64,000 nucleotides of DNA from contig JBIKWB010000003.1 in NCBI GenBank assembly GCA_044356555.1, forward strand, positions 62,001 through 126,000, written 5' to 3'. The DNA comes from Tous-C4FEB sp044356555 (GTDB lineage: Bacteria > Verrucomicrobiota > Verrucomicrobiia > Opitutales > Opitutaceae). The position numbers were made by a program, and so were the translations under genes. The notes beneath the pieces are model-generated. The model was not told the DNA's origin, did no database searches, and saw nothing but the letters and a program-made list of their open reading frames with translations. This document shows, piece after piece, positions 24,853-33,210 of the stretch (within the stretch, counting starts at the first letter, position 1; each line of letters starts with the position of its first letter).

Positions 24853-27267
24853 TCAGGGCCGCAACGTCACCGTATGCTCCGTCTTCCCCGGCAACAACGG
24901 AGTCGCGTCGCCCCGCACCCAAGCGGCGTGACCCGCTCGGAAAAACGGTGACAACGGATGTCCGCTCTGCCCGCCCGGCATGTGGAAAATTCCCTCGGCT
25001 TCACGCCCCGGCGACACCACGAGCCGTTCGCTCGCGCCGTAATTAGGCCGCTGGAATCGCGGCATATCGCGGTCTCCCGGCAACTCATCGGCCGTCATCC
25101 GCAACCAAGCCGTCAGCCCGTTCGGCATCCACGCCGGCAACGTTTGCACCAACGGATGCTCGATCCGCGCCACGTTTTTCCGACCCCACGTCGCCTGCGC
25201 GAGCGAAGTCCCGCTCTGCTCCAACCCGGCGACCACATCGTCCGCCGCCGCGACCAGCAACTCCTCCCAACTGGACTCCCGCGGGCTCAACAGATGCAGC
25301 GGCTTCTGCTCCAACAACGCCCAGAGCGGCTCTTCATACGGCAACCGCCCCCAGTTAAATTTTCTGTCAACCGCGACGCACGAGGCGAAGATCGGATCGA
25401 GCACCCGCTTCGCCACCGCATCCCGCCACGCTCGCACCGACCGATAGCCCACGTCGTCGGTGGACGCCCGGGCCGCACCGCTTTCGACGCGCGCGCGCAG
25501 TTCCACCCGGTCCGGCTTCCCCGCGACGACTTCGGGCGAGAGCACCCGCAACAACAACTCCCGCCAACGGTCCAGCGCCAACGCCCGGTCATCCAATTGC
25601 AACGCCAACAGATCCTTCGGCTCCGCCCGCTCCAGCCCCGCGAGCGCGTCCCGAATCTGCGCCGCCCGCATCGGAAAATCGTGCCCGCCGTCACCCAACT
25701 TCGCCGCCGCCGCACCCCCTAGCATCCGGTGGTTGGCGCTCCATAACCGCCCGCCCGCCGGCGCGCGCACCACCGGCACTTCGTCCGGCTTCAACATGCC
25801 GTCCCAACGACGGTCGCCAAACGTCCACATGACCGGAAACCGTCCGTCAACGCCGACGCGTTTCGGTACCCGTCCCGCGAGCGTCCAGGCAATCTCACCC
25901 GCGGAATCCACGATCAAAACATTGAGCGGCGTCACCCCAGAGCGCTGCGCCACCGCCACCGCCGCCGCCGTGTTCGGCGCCGTCTCGAAGCCGAAGAACC
26001 CAAAATTAATCGCCTCCGGCTCATGCGCGATCCAGCGCTGCGCGATCGGCCGGTCTTTTTCATCGGCGCCCACAATCGGTCCCCAAACCGTCCAGCGATA
26101 TTCCATCACCACCGGTTCCCCACCCTTCACGAGGATCGTTTCGGGCCGCACCTCGATCTGCGCCAGCGCTTCACGTCCCGGCACCCGGTAGAGCTCAGGT
26201 GAGATTCCCGTCTGCACAACCACCAGATCGCTACTATCGATCTGCGCCGCCGTCACACCCCAGGCGACGCGGCCATTGCTTCCGACGATCAGGCTCGGGG
26301 TTCCCGGCAACGTCGCTCCAACGACCCGTCGTTGGGTGCCCGCATCCATCCAGACCAACGCCGCGCGATACCACGTGTTCGGCAGGCCCAGCCGCAGGTG
26401 CATGTCATTCGCCAGCATCGCGACCCCGCTTGCCGTGTGCGCGCCGGCCAACGCAAACGCGTTTGAGCCCGGCAACTCGCGCTCGCCGGCACCGGGCGCA
26501 AGCCCCGAGACCTTGGCCGGCGCCGCCGCGCCCGCCCGTCGCAGGTTGATCGCCTGCGCCGAGGGAAGCTTCGCCAACGGGGCGGTGCTCCCATCCAACG
26601 CCGCGTCGCGCGGCCCGATCAGCGGGACGAAAAAAGCCAGCGCCTCGGCGCCCAGCGTCTCCCGCAGCGTGCCCAACATCCGCTCGTAGCCGACCGGGTC
26701 CGGCTGCATATCGAGCGTGATCGCATAGCTCACCAACCCGCAGTCCTCCGCGCGCCACGGCTGGGGACTCACGCGCAACGCCAAGTATTCAAACGGTTTC
26801 TCACCGAGCGCCGCCAGGCCCGCGTTCACTCCTGCCGTATAGGCTTCCACGACGGCCCGCTCTTCGGCCGTCGCCCGCGCTACAGCCCCTCTCGCCAATG
26901 CTCGAAACCCATGCATCCGGGCCGCTTTGTCCAAGCCCAACGCGGCCGCGCCGACCACTTCGGCCAACTCGCCCGCCGCTTTTCGCCGCATCAGATCCAT
27001 CTGAAAAAACCGCTCTTGCGCGTGGACCCAACCGAGCGCCCGCGCGACGTCCACCCGGTTCGCACCCGTGATCGTCGGCACACCCAACCCATCACGCTCG
27101 ATCGTGACTCCCGCAGTCAGTCCCGCCACGGTCGCCGGTCCGTCGAGTTGCGGCAGGCTCGCCTGCATCCGCAGGTAAAACCAGCCGCCGGCCACCGCGC
27201 CCAGCACGCCGCCGACCGCCAACACCCAACCGCCGATTTTCAAACTCTTGACGATTCGAGAAGCCAT
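24853..27267 (-). CDS. Penicillin acylase-family Ntn-hydrolase
   Basis: 804 residues. A membrane signal (~9-32) is followed by the alpha chain, with the diagnostic GVPTITGANRVDVARALGWVHAQERFFQMDLMRR at about 62-95. The spacer ends at ELPGSNAFALAG, where Ser268 would become the N-terminal nucleophile of the beta chain after self-cleavage. Later blocks (GRVAWGVTAAQIDSSDL, the paired His/Asp region, and MPGGQSGHPLSPFF near the end) match the family. Such periplasmic enzymes hydrolyse amides such as penicillins or N-acyl-homoserine lactones. The natural substrate is unknown. The gluconokinase fusion gene ends 14 bp upstream, on the same strand. Confidence 0.94.
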   Translation of the reverse strand: MASRIVKSLKIGGWVLAVGGVLGAVAGGWFYLRMQASLPQLDGPATVAGLTAGVTIERDGLGVPTITGANRVDVARALGWVHAQERFFQMDLMRRKAAGELAEVVGAAALGLDKAARMHGFRALARGAVARATAEERAVVEAYTAGVNAGLAALGEKPFEYLALRVSPQPWRAEDCGLVSYAITLDMQPDPVGYERMLGTLRETLGAEALAFFVPLIGPRDAALDGSTAPLAKLPSAQAINLRRAGAAAPAKVSGLAPGAGERELPGSNAFALAGAHTASGVAMLANDMHLRLGLPNTWYRAALVWMDAGTQRRVVGATLPGTPSLIVGSNGRVAWGVTAAQIDSSDLVVVQTGISPELYRVPGREALAQIEVRPETILVKGGEPVVMEYRWTVWGPIVGADEKDRPIAQRWIAHEPEAINFGFFGFETAPNTAAAVAVAQRSGVTPLNVLIVDSAGEIAWTLAGRVPKRVGVDGRFPVMWTFGDRRWDGMLKPDEVPVVRAPAGGRLWSANHRMLGGAAAAKLGDGGHDFPMRAAQIRDALAGLERAEPKDLLALQLDDRALALDRWRELLLRVLSPEVVAGKPDRVELRARVESGAARASTDDVGYRSVRAWRDAVAKRVLDPIFASCVAVDRKFNWGRLPYEEPLWALLEQKPLHLLSPRESSWEELLVAAADDVVAGLEQSGTSLAQATWGRKNVARIEHPLVQTLPAWMPNGLTAWLRMTADELPGDRDMPRFQRPNYGASERLVVSPGREAEGIFHMPGGQSGHPLSPFFRAGHAAWVRGDATPLLPGKTEHTVTLRP

Positions 27268-27281
27268 GGGACGCAGGGTTT

Positions 27282-28235
27282 TTAAAGGGTGAAGTGCTCT
27301 CGAATCTTGGCCACGAGCACCGGCACGGGCTCCGCGATATCGAGCATCAAAGCGTCCGTCGGCGACTCCAAGGCCATCAGTTGCGAGTCGAGCATCTCAG
27401 GCTTCATAAAATGCCCTTTCCGGGCCGCGATTCGCTGCCGGATCAATTCAGGCGACCCATGCAAATGCACCAGCTTCACGCCCCGCGAGTGCTCGATCAC
27501 AAATTTCCGATACGATTCTTTCAACGCCGAGCACGTCACGATGCCGCTCTCACCGCGCGCCAAGGTCGCCGTGATGTGCACCCGGATCGACGCCAGCCAA
27601 GGATCACGGTCCGAGTCCTGCAGCGGCTGGCCCGCCGCCATTTTGGCGATGTTGGACGGCGGATGAAAGTCGTCCGCGTCCCGAAAATCCCAGCCGATCG
27701 AGTCCGCGAGCGCCTGGCCCACCGTCGTCTTGCCCGTGCCCGCCACCCCCATGATCAACACGATCAACGGCGGCCGCAGCTCCCAACTCTTGGCCGCGAC
27801 CGGGTCCCGGCCTTCGTCAAAATCGATGAAATCAAACATCGTCTCGATCACCTTGCCCGGAAATCCGCCCGCCTCGCGGACGCGCCGCTCGACCGTGGTC
27901 CGGCTTTCATCCCGCCAGCCCCGCTTCATCATAAACGCATTCCAAACCGTACACTCGTCGTCCGCTCGCGGCGTGCCCACCGCTCCCGCCCACGCCAGCA
28001 CTTCCGCATCCGATTCGCCGCGCAGCACCCGCTCTTTCACCGCCGCGTAACTCACGCCGAGAAACGTGCAGCACCGCGCATCGAACCGGCCCGGGGTTTC
28101 ATCGCCGAGATTTTCCCTGTATTCCTCCGGCAGCATCCCGCGCGCATGCAGCCGGATCTTGTCGAGCATTCGCCCGAAATAGACGAGGCGACCGACAAGA
28201 GCGTAGGGACTGCGAAGACCGGAGACTTTAGGCAT
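27282..28235 (-). CDS. DUF5069-gluconokinase fusion protein
   Basis: 317 residues with two parts. Residues 1-~135 match DUF5069: GLRSPYALVGRLVYFGRMLDKIRLHARG, then FDARCCTFLGVSYAAVKERV. Residues ~155-317 are a carbohydrate kinase of the gluconokinase type: P-loop GVAGTGKTTVG (163-173), DADDFHPPSNIAKMAAGQPLQDSDR (the gluconokinase signature), CSALKESYR and VHLHGSPELI. It would phosphorylate gluconate to 6-phosphogluconate. The fusion is continuous, without a stop or shift. ATG at 28235 begins right before the DUF5069 domain. Same strand as the acylase gene. Confidence 0.9.
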   Translation of the reverse strand: MPKVSGLRSPYALVGRLVYFGRMLDKIRLHARGMLPEEYRENLGDETPGRFDARCCTFLGVSYAAVKERVLRGESDAEVLAWAGAVGTPRADDECTVWNAFMMKRGWRDESRTTVERRVREAGGFPGKVIETMFDFIDFDEGRDPVAAKSWELRPPLIVLIMGVAGTGKTTVGQALADSIGWDFRDADDFHPPSNIAKMAAGQPLQDSDRDPWLASIRVHITATLARGESGIVTCSALKESYRKFVIEHSRGVKLVHLHGSPELIRQRIAARKGHFMKPEMLDSQLMALESPTDALMLDIAEPVPVLVAKIREHFTL

Positions 28236-28304
28236 GAGCAGTTGAGATAAACTCCATTGAAAAAACCGGCGGCCAATCCGCAATCGCCAATCCAACCCCG
28301 AGGC

Positions 28305-28577
28305 TTACTCGCCCAGAAAATACATCAACGTGCACACCCCGGCAAAAATCACCGTCGGCAAGGTGACCCACAATGGATTCACCGGCACGTTGTAATGCCC
28401 CACCGCCCAAACGACCAACCAGCATTTCAGCGCGATCAAAATCCAACCGGCGAGCATCAGCCGCTTCGACTTCGCCGAGCGCGGCGCGCGCCGCGTGACC
28501 CTCACTTCGCGGACAAATTCCAAATCGTAGCTCGGCGGCGACCGGCGGGAAATCAATTGGAGAAGATTTGAGAACAC
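28305..28577 (-). CDS. Small two-helix membrane protein
   Basis: 90 residues if the GTG at 28577 is the start. An earlier ATG at 28724 would overlap malQ and add a non-conserved leader. Two hydrophobic stretches, MLAGWILIALKCWLVVWAV and LPTVIFAGVCTLMYF, form a hairpin in the membrane, after a basic segment TRRAPRSAKSKR. No family recognised. The codon usage is like the neighbours and the reading frame is clean, but the start is uncertain. Confidence 0.5.
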   Translation of the reverse strand: MFSNLLQLISRRSPPSYDLEFVREVRVTRRAPRSAKSKRLMLAGWILIALKCWLVVWAVGHYNVPVNPLWVTLPTVIFAGVCTLMYFLGE

Positions 28578-28713
28578 GCTCCCACCATATCGATCTGCGC
28601 CGAAATGCAACGCGCGCGCCCCGATGCGCGCCACCGCGTCCGAGCCCGCGGAGTTATCCCGCACAGCCACGTGGTCGCCCAAAGACCTCCATCGCTTGCC
28701 CCATCCCGCCGCT

Positions 28714-30267
28714 TCACCGCCCATACATCGCCCCGAGCGATTTCAGATACGCCGCCGTGCCGCCCGTGATGAGTTGCTCGAGTTGCGCGGGGCGATAGCG
28801 CCACTGCCAGTTGCCCTGCGGTTTGCCCGGGGCATTGAAGCGCGCCTCACTGCCGAGGCTCAGCACATCCTGCATCGGGAACACCGCCAACCGGCTCACC
28901 GCCGCGTAGCTCGCGCGGATAAAGTCCCACCCGATCTCGCGGCCGTCGACCCGCAGGTAGCGCCGCGCGTGATCGCGCTCCTTCTCCGTCGTCGTCGCGT
29001 ACCAGCCGATCGTCGTGTCGTTGTCGTGCGTGCCGGGATAGATCACGCCGTTCGGCACCAGATTGTGCGGCAGGTAAAGATTCTCCGCGTCGTCGCCACC
29101 AAACGCGAATTGCAAGATCGCCATCCCCGGCAACCCCGTCGCCTCGCGCAGCGCGACCACCCTCGGCGTGAGCTCGCCCAAATCCTCCGCGATGATCTTC
29201 GCCTGCGGAAACGCCGCCCGCACCGATTTGAACAGCTCAATGCCCGGCGCCTGCACCCACTCTCCCGTGCGCGCCGTCGGCGCCGTCGCCGGAATCCGCC
29301 AATAGGCGTCAAACCCGCGGAAATGGTCGATGCGCACCACGTCACACAACTCAAACGACGCCCGCAGCCTTTCATGCCACCACTCGAAGCCGTCGGCCAC
29401 ATGCCGCTCCCATCTATAAAGCGGATTGCCCCAGAGTTGGCCATCCGCCGAAAAGTAATCCGGCGGCACGCCCGCCACCGCCGACGGCCGACCCGTCTTA
29501 GCGTCCAACTCAAACAGCTCCGGATTGGCCCACACGTCGGCCGAGTCCGCCGCCACAAAGATCGGAATGTCGCCGATAATCTCGATGCCCCGCGCGGCCG
29601 CCGCCGCCCGCAGCGCCCGCCACTGTGCAAAAAACAGGTATTGATAAAACGCGTGCGCCTCCGCTTCCGCCGCCAGTTGTTTTCGCAACGGGGTTTTCTC
29701 CGCCGCCGCCAGCGAGCGTACGGCCGCCGGCCACTCCCACCACGCGACGCCCTGGTGGTGATCCTTCAACGCCAAGAAAAACGCATAGCCGTCGAGCCAC
29801 GCCGCCTGCTTTTTTTGAAACGCGGCAAACGTCTCGCCGTCGGCCGCCAGCACGGGCTCGCCCGCCGCCTTGAACCGAGCGAACGCCCGCGCGAGTAGCG
29901 GCCATTTCTTTTCGTAGAGCGCGCCGTAATCAACCCGTTCGGCGCTCAGCGCGGCGAGCGGCGCGATTTGCGCCGTCGACAACAAGCCCGGCGCCACCAG
30001 CGCCCGCAAATCGACCAAATACGGATTGCCCGCAAACGCCGAAAAACACTGGTAGGGCGAATCCCCGTAACCCGTCGGCCCGAGCGGACAAATCTGCCAA
30101 TACTTTAGCCCGGCTGCTTGGAGAAAATCCAGGAACCGCACCGCATTGGCATCGAAGGTCCCGACGCCTTGATCACCCGGCAACGCCGTCGGGTGCAACA
30201 ACACCCCCGCAGCGCGGGCATCGAGCCAATTGAAAAGCGGGACGGAAGTTACGGCGGACGTGGGCAT
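28714..30267 (-). CDS. malQ: 4-alpha-glucanotransferase (amylomaltase)
   Basis: 517 residues, GH77. Characteristic segments are GVLLHPTALPGDQGVGTF, QICPLGPTGYGDSPYQCFSAFAGNPYL, VVRIDHFRGFDAYW (its Asp is the nucleophile), IIAEDLGELTP (its Glu is the acid/base) and YPGTHDNDTTIGW. It transfers alpha-1,4-glucan segments between maltodextrins, in glycogen or maltose metabolism. ATG at 30267 lies just before the conserved FNWLDARAAGVLLHP; the upstream in-frame ATG at 30336 would read through a poor leader. No other glycogen gene is adjacent. Confidence 0.96.
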   Translation of the reverse strand: MPTSAVTSVPLFNWLDARAAGVLLHPTALPGDQGVGTFDANAVRFLDFLQAAGLKYWQICPLGPTGYGDSPYQCFSAFAGNPYLVDLRALVAPGLLSTAQIAPLAALSAERVDYGALYEKKWPLLARAFARFKAAGEPVLAADGETFAAFQKKQAAWLDGYAFFLALKDHHQGVAWWEWPAAVRSLAAAEKTPLRKQLAAEAEAHAFYQYLFFAQWRALRAAAAARGIEIIGDIPIFVAADSADVWANPELFELDAKTGRPSAVAGVPPDYFSADGQLWGNPLYRWERHVADGFEWWHERLRASFELCDVVRIDHFRGFDAYWRIPATAPTARTGEWVQAPGIELFKSVRAAFPQAKIIAEDLGELTPRVVALREATGLPGMAILQFAFGGDDAENLYLPHNLVPNGVIYPGTHDNDTTIGWYATTTEKERDHARRYLRVDGREIGWDFIRASYAAVSRLAVFPMQDVLSLGSEARFNAPGKPQGNWQWRYRPAQLEQLITGGTAAYLKSLGAMYGR

Positions 30268-30413
30268 GGCGGGTTTCGGGCGAGATTGGGCGACACGCTC
30301 CGCCCCGGCGCAAATTGTAATTCTACCCGCACCCACTTACCACGATCGGCAACCGCCTGCCGCCCGCAAAAAGCCTCCGCCCCCACGCCCCACCTCATCA
30401 TCAATCCAAAAAC

Positions 30414-30444
30414 AAAAAAGGCCTCATGCAGAACATGAGGCCTT
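30414..30444 (-). terminator. Strong intrinsic terminator of the DUF481-like gene
   Basis: AAGGCCTCATG (30418-30428) pairs with CATGAGGCCTT (30434-30444), an 11-bp perfect stem with a 5-base loop. On the minus strand it is followed by a T-run (complement of 30414-30419). It lies 42 bp past the stop at 30486. Confidence 0.92.
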
Positions 30445-30485
30445 CGACCGCGGACTACTCCGCGAAACGTCCGCGACGAAATCGA

Positions 30486-31526
30486 TTACTTCCAGCTCAG
30501 CACGAGCCGCGTGAAGTAGGTCGTGTCGAGTTTGTCGACGCCACGACCGGGCTGGCTATTGTAATCGTTGGCGACGCCGACTCGGAGCTTCCACTGCGTG
30601 CTCGCGATCGGGAGTTCCAGCAAGCTCTCATGGGTGACCACGTAGACGCCGAAGTCTTCAAACGTCGGAACAAAGGACAGACGGTTGATCAAAATCGAGT
30701 TTTCCAATTGCAGGCGATGGTTTAGGCCGAAGTCCAAACCGGCCGCCTTCACATCTTCGGAGCGGGGATTTTTGTAGCCGGCATAGCGGAACGACAAACC
30801 CGCGCGGCCCGTGAGCGTCTGCTTCGCATCTTTGATGAGATCGTAGCCCAAACCGGCCGCCGCCACGTCGTAGAGTTCGATATCCTTGATCCGGTCAAAG
30901 CCGCCTTCGTTGCGCACATACCAGGATTTATGGCTCGCGAAGTTGTTCGCGTAGTCCACGCCGACTTTGAACTGATCGGCCGATTTTTCGCCGTCCGAAA
31001 CCTGGCGGTCATAACCGGTATAGAACTGCAGGGTGTCCTGCGCTCCCGCGAGGGTCGCGCGAAACGCGAACGCCGTAGCCAGCTGGCTCTTGTTGCCGCT
31101 CTTGCCCGACACATCAACCGCCGCCTCGTAGGCCCAGCCCCGCTCGAGCGCGGCGATGGCCGGATCTTTGCCGCCGGCCGCCCAGCTCGCCGCGACTTTG
31201 TCTACCGACGTGGAGATCACGCCATCGGCACCCGCGATCTTCACCGCGCCGCCCTCCGTGGACACTTTGCCATCGATCCGCGTGCCGCTCGCAAGCCGCA
31301 CCGCCACCGCGCTGTCCGTCGTGATCGAAACGACGTCGCTCTGCTTGATCGTGATCGCGCCGGCATAGGACGTCAGCAATGTGACATTGCCGCCGTCGAT
31401 CTTGGTCACCGTCCCGACGAGGCGGGAACCGTCTTTCGTCTCGACCGTATCGGCCGAAAGCATCGCGCCCGAAAGCGCAATCAACATGGCCGCCGAGGCG
31501 GACCGCAGGAGTTTAGATAAGTTCAT
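30486..31526 (-). CDS. DUF481-like outer membrane beta-barrel protein
   Basis: 346 residues with a signal peptide (cleavage near MLSADT). The N-terminal half (~26-110) has short repeats of KDGSRLVGTVTKIDGGNVTL type, with sites such as KQSDVVSI, resembling an SH3-like or OB-like domain often placed before DUF481. The C-terminal half has alternating beta strands ending TYFTRLVLSWK, which suits a barrel with an aromatic-rich last strand. Role unknown, possibly a porin-like or structural protein. ATG at 31526 was chosen over 31571 to give a clean signal peptide. A strong terminator follows. Confidence 0.85.
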   Translation of the reverse strand: MNLSKLLRSASAAMLIALSGAMLSADTVETKDGSRLVGTVTKIDGGNVTLLTSYAGAITIKQSDVVSITTDSAVAVRLASGTRIDGKVSTEGGAVKIAGADGVISTSVDKVAASWAAGGKDPAIAALERGWAYEAAVDVSGKSGNKSQLATAFAFRATLAGAQDTLQFYTGYDRQVSDGEKSADQFKVGVDYANNFASHKSWYVRNEGGFDRIKDIELYDVAAAGLGYDLIKDAKQTLTGRAGLSFRYAGYKNPRSEDVKAAGLDFGLNHRLQLENSILINRLSFVPTFEDFGVYVVTHESLLELPIASTQWKLRVGVANDYNSQPGRGVDKLDTTYFTRLVLSWK

Positions 31527-31664
31527 GGGAGTCACAGAGATCGCCAGCTCCAAAAAATCTGTCAATCTCAAGCCTACCGCGCAGGGTATTTTTACGGAGG
31601 CGTCACGGCAACGCGGCTCGACACTGCCCGACTCGCCGCTTTGCCTCCGCTCAACGCTCTACGC

Positions 31665-32597
31665 ATGCCCGCCCCCGTCCAACGCCCTTCCCTCATCGTC
31701 GCCGACCGCTGGCGCGACTACCAACTCCTCGACTGTGGCGACGGCCTGAAACAGGAGCGCTGGGGCGCCTACAATCTCGTCCGGCCCGATCCCCAGATCA
31801 TTTGGCCACGCCACGGTTCTGCCGGCAGCATCGCGACCCCGGGCGCGCCGGGCGCGAAATGGGACGGCTGGGATGGCTTCTACCACCGCAGCGAACAGGG
31901 CGGCGGCAAATGGGAATACCGCAAATCCCTCCCCGATCACTGGAAGCTCGCCTACGATTCGCTCGGGCTGACGTTTAAGATCCACCCGACCTCTTTCAAG
32001 CACACCGGTCTCTTCCCCGAGCAAGCCGTCAACTGGGAGTGGTTCTCCGCCAAGATCAAAACCGCACGCGCCGCCGGCCGGCCGGTCAATGTCCTCAACC
32101 TCTTCGGCTACACCGGCGCCGCCACCTGCGCCGCCGCCAAAGCTGGCGCGAGCGTCACCCACATCGACGCCGCCGAAGGCATGGTGAAATGGTGCAAGGA
32201 AAACGCCGTGCTCTCCGGCCTCGTCGATGCGCCCATCCGCTACATCGCCGACGACTGCCTCAAGTTCGTCCGCCGCGAGCAGAAGCGCGGCAAATTCTAC
32301 GACGCCATCATCATGGACCCGCCCACCTACGGCCGCGGCGCCACCGGCGAGATGTGGAAGCTCGAAGAACACCTCTGGCCGCTGCTCACCGAGTGCCGCG
32401 CCCTGCTCACGCCCTCGCCGCTCTTCTTCCTGATCAACGCCTACACCGCGCGCCTTTCCCCGACCGTCGTGGCGAATCTCCTCACCGAGCTCATGCACGG
32501 TCGCGGTGGCAACATCACCGCCGGCGAAGTGGGTCTGCCCATCCAGCGCGACGGCAAGATCCTCCCCTGCGGCATCTACGGCCGCTGGGAAGCGTGA
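31665..32597 (+). CDS. Class I SAM-dependent methyltransferase (RlmI/RlmK-like)
   Basis: 310 residues. The Rossmann SAM site is LNLFGYTGAATCAAAKAGASVTHIDA (~147-172) and the catalytic-loop motif IIMDPPTYGRGATG follows, as in the RlmI/RlmK group that makes 5-methylcytosine or N2-methylguanine in 23S rRNA. The N-terminal ~90 residues lack a recognisable PUA or S1 domain and contain a family-specific SFKHTGLFPEQAVNWEW. ATG at 31665 is used. The substrate is RNA by inference from the family. Confidence 0.88.
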   Translation: MPAPVQRPSLIVADRWRDYQLLDCGDGLKQERWGAYNLVRPDPQIIWPRHGSAGSIATPGAPGAKWDGWDGFYHRSEQGGGKWEYRKSLPDHWKLAYDSLGLTFKIHPTSFKHTGLFPEQAVNWEWFSAKIKTARAAGRPVNVLNLFGYTGAATCAAAKAGASVTHIDAAEGMVKWCKENAVLSGLVDAPIRYIADDCLKFVRREQKRGKFYDAIIMDPPTYGRGATGEMWKLEEHLWPLLTECRALLTPSPLFFLINAYTARLSPTVVANLLTELMHGRGGNITAGEVGLPIQRDGKILPCGIYGRWEA

Positions 32598-32598
32598 G

Positions 32599-32623
32599 GT
32601 TGGGCGCGTTAGCCCAACGCGCC
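32599..32623. terminator. Hairpin between convergent genes
   Basis: GGCGCGTT (32603-32610) pairs with AACGCGCC (32616-32623); an overlapping alternative stem GTTGGGC/GCCCAAC (32599-32605 with 32612-32618) is also possible. It sits between the convergent methyltransferase and VOC genes. No T-run. Confidence 0.45.
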
Positions 32624-32630
32624 ATCACCC

Positions 32631-33104
32631 TCACCGATACTCTGCCAGCTCCACGATGACCCCGTCGGGGTCGAGGAAGTAAACCAACGTCTTCCCGCCC
32701 GCGCCGGTATCGAATTTCACCACGCCACCCGGCACCGCCGTCGGCTCGCCCCACACCTCGATGCCCGCGGCGCGCAACTTCGCGGTCACCGCAAAAATAT
32801 CGTCCACCCGCAGCGCAAAGTGCCGCAACCCGCGGGTATTGGCCTGGGAGTTTTCCGGGAGCACCACGCCTTCCGGCGCGTGGTAGTGCAGCAACTCGAT
32901 TCGCGGCCCGCCGCCCGGCAATTCGACAAACACCGCGTGCGCCTTCACCCCGCGCAGCCCCACGATCTTTTCGATCCACTCGCCCTCGAGGTGAGCCTCC
33001 TTCGTTTTCGCGCAGCCGAGCACGTCGCAGTAAAACTCCAACGACCGCGCCATGTCGGCGACGACGATGTTCAAGTGGTCGATTCCAAGAATCATGCCGC
33101 CCAT
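32631..33104 (-). CDS. VOC-family (glyoxalase-like) protein
   Basis: 157 residues with two paired beta-alpha-beta modules. DHLNIVVADMARSLEFYCDVLGC opens the first, with His at the metal position, and RHFALRVDDIFAVTAKLRAAGIEVWGE opens the second. RIELLHYHAPEG and VYFLDPDGVIVELAEY supply the other metal ligands (Glu and His). It is a mononuclear metal enzyme of unknown substrate, possibly a dioxygenase or isomerase. ATG at 33095 is an alternative start with almost the same protein. Confidence 0.9.
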   Translation of the reverse strand: MGGMILGIDHLNIVVADMARSLEFYCDVLGCAKTKEAHLEGEWIEKIVGLRGVKAHAVFVELPGGGPRIELLHYHAPEGVVLPENSQANTRGLRHFALRVDDIFAVTAKLRAAGIEVWGEPTAVPGGVVKFDTGAGGKTLVYFLDPDGVIVELAEYR

Positions 33105-33183
33105 GCTCCCGCCCTTGCCCGCCGTCGCAAGGCCGTTTCCCCTTCAATTGCCCGACCTTGAAAAATAATTTCGCGCCGCCTGC

Positions 33184-33210
33184 TTCCGTGTATTCCGTGT
33201 GTTCCGTGGG
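33184..33210. repeat. 9-bp 'ttccgtg' triplicate at the kinase start
   Basis: Three TTCCGTG units begin at 33184, 33193 and 33202 (9 bp apart). The last contributes the GTG proposed as start of the kinase gene. Short repeats of this kind are familiar to me in verrucomicrobial intergenic DNA, though I cannot verify this here. Confidence 0.6.

Noticed and set aside
28578..28724. Upstream extension of the small membrane protein gene
   Set aside because: The extra 49 residues overlap the malQ end and show no conserved or hydrophobic segment; the GTG at 28577 is preferred.
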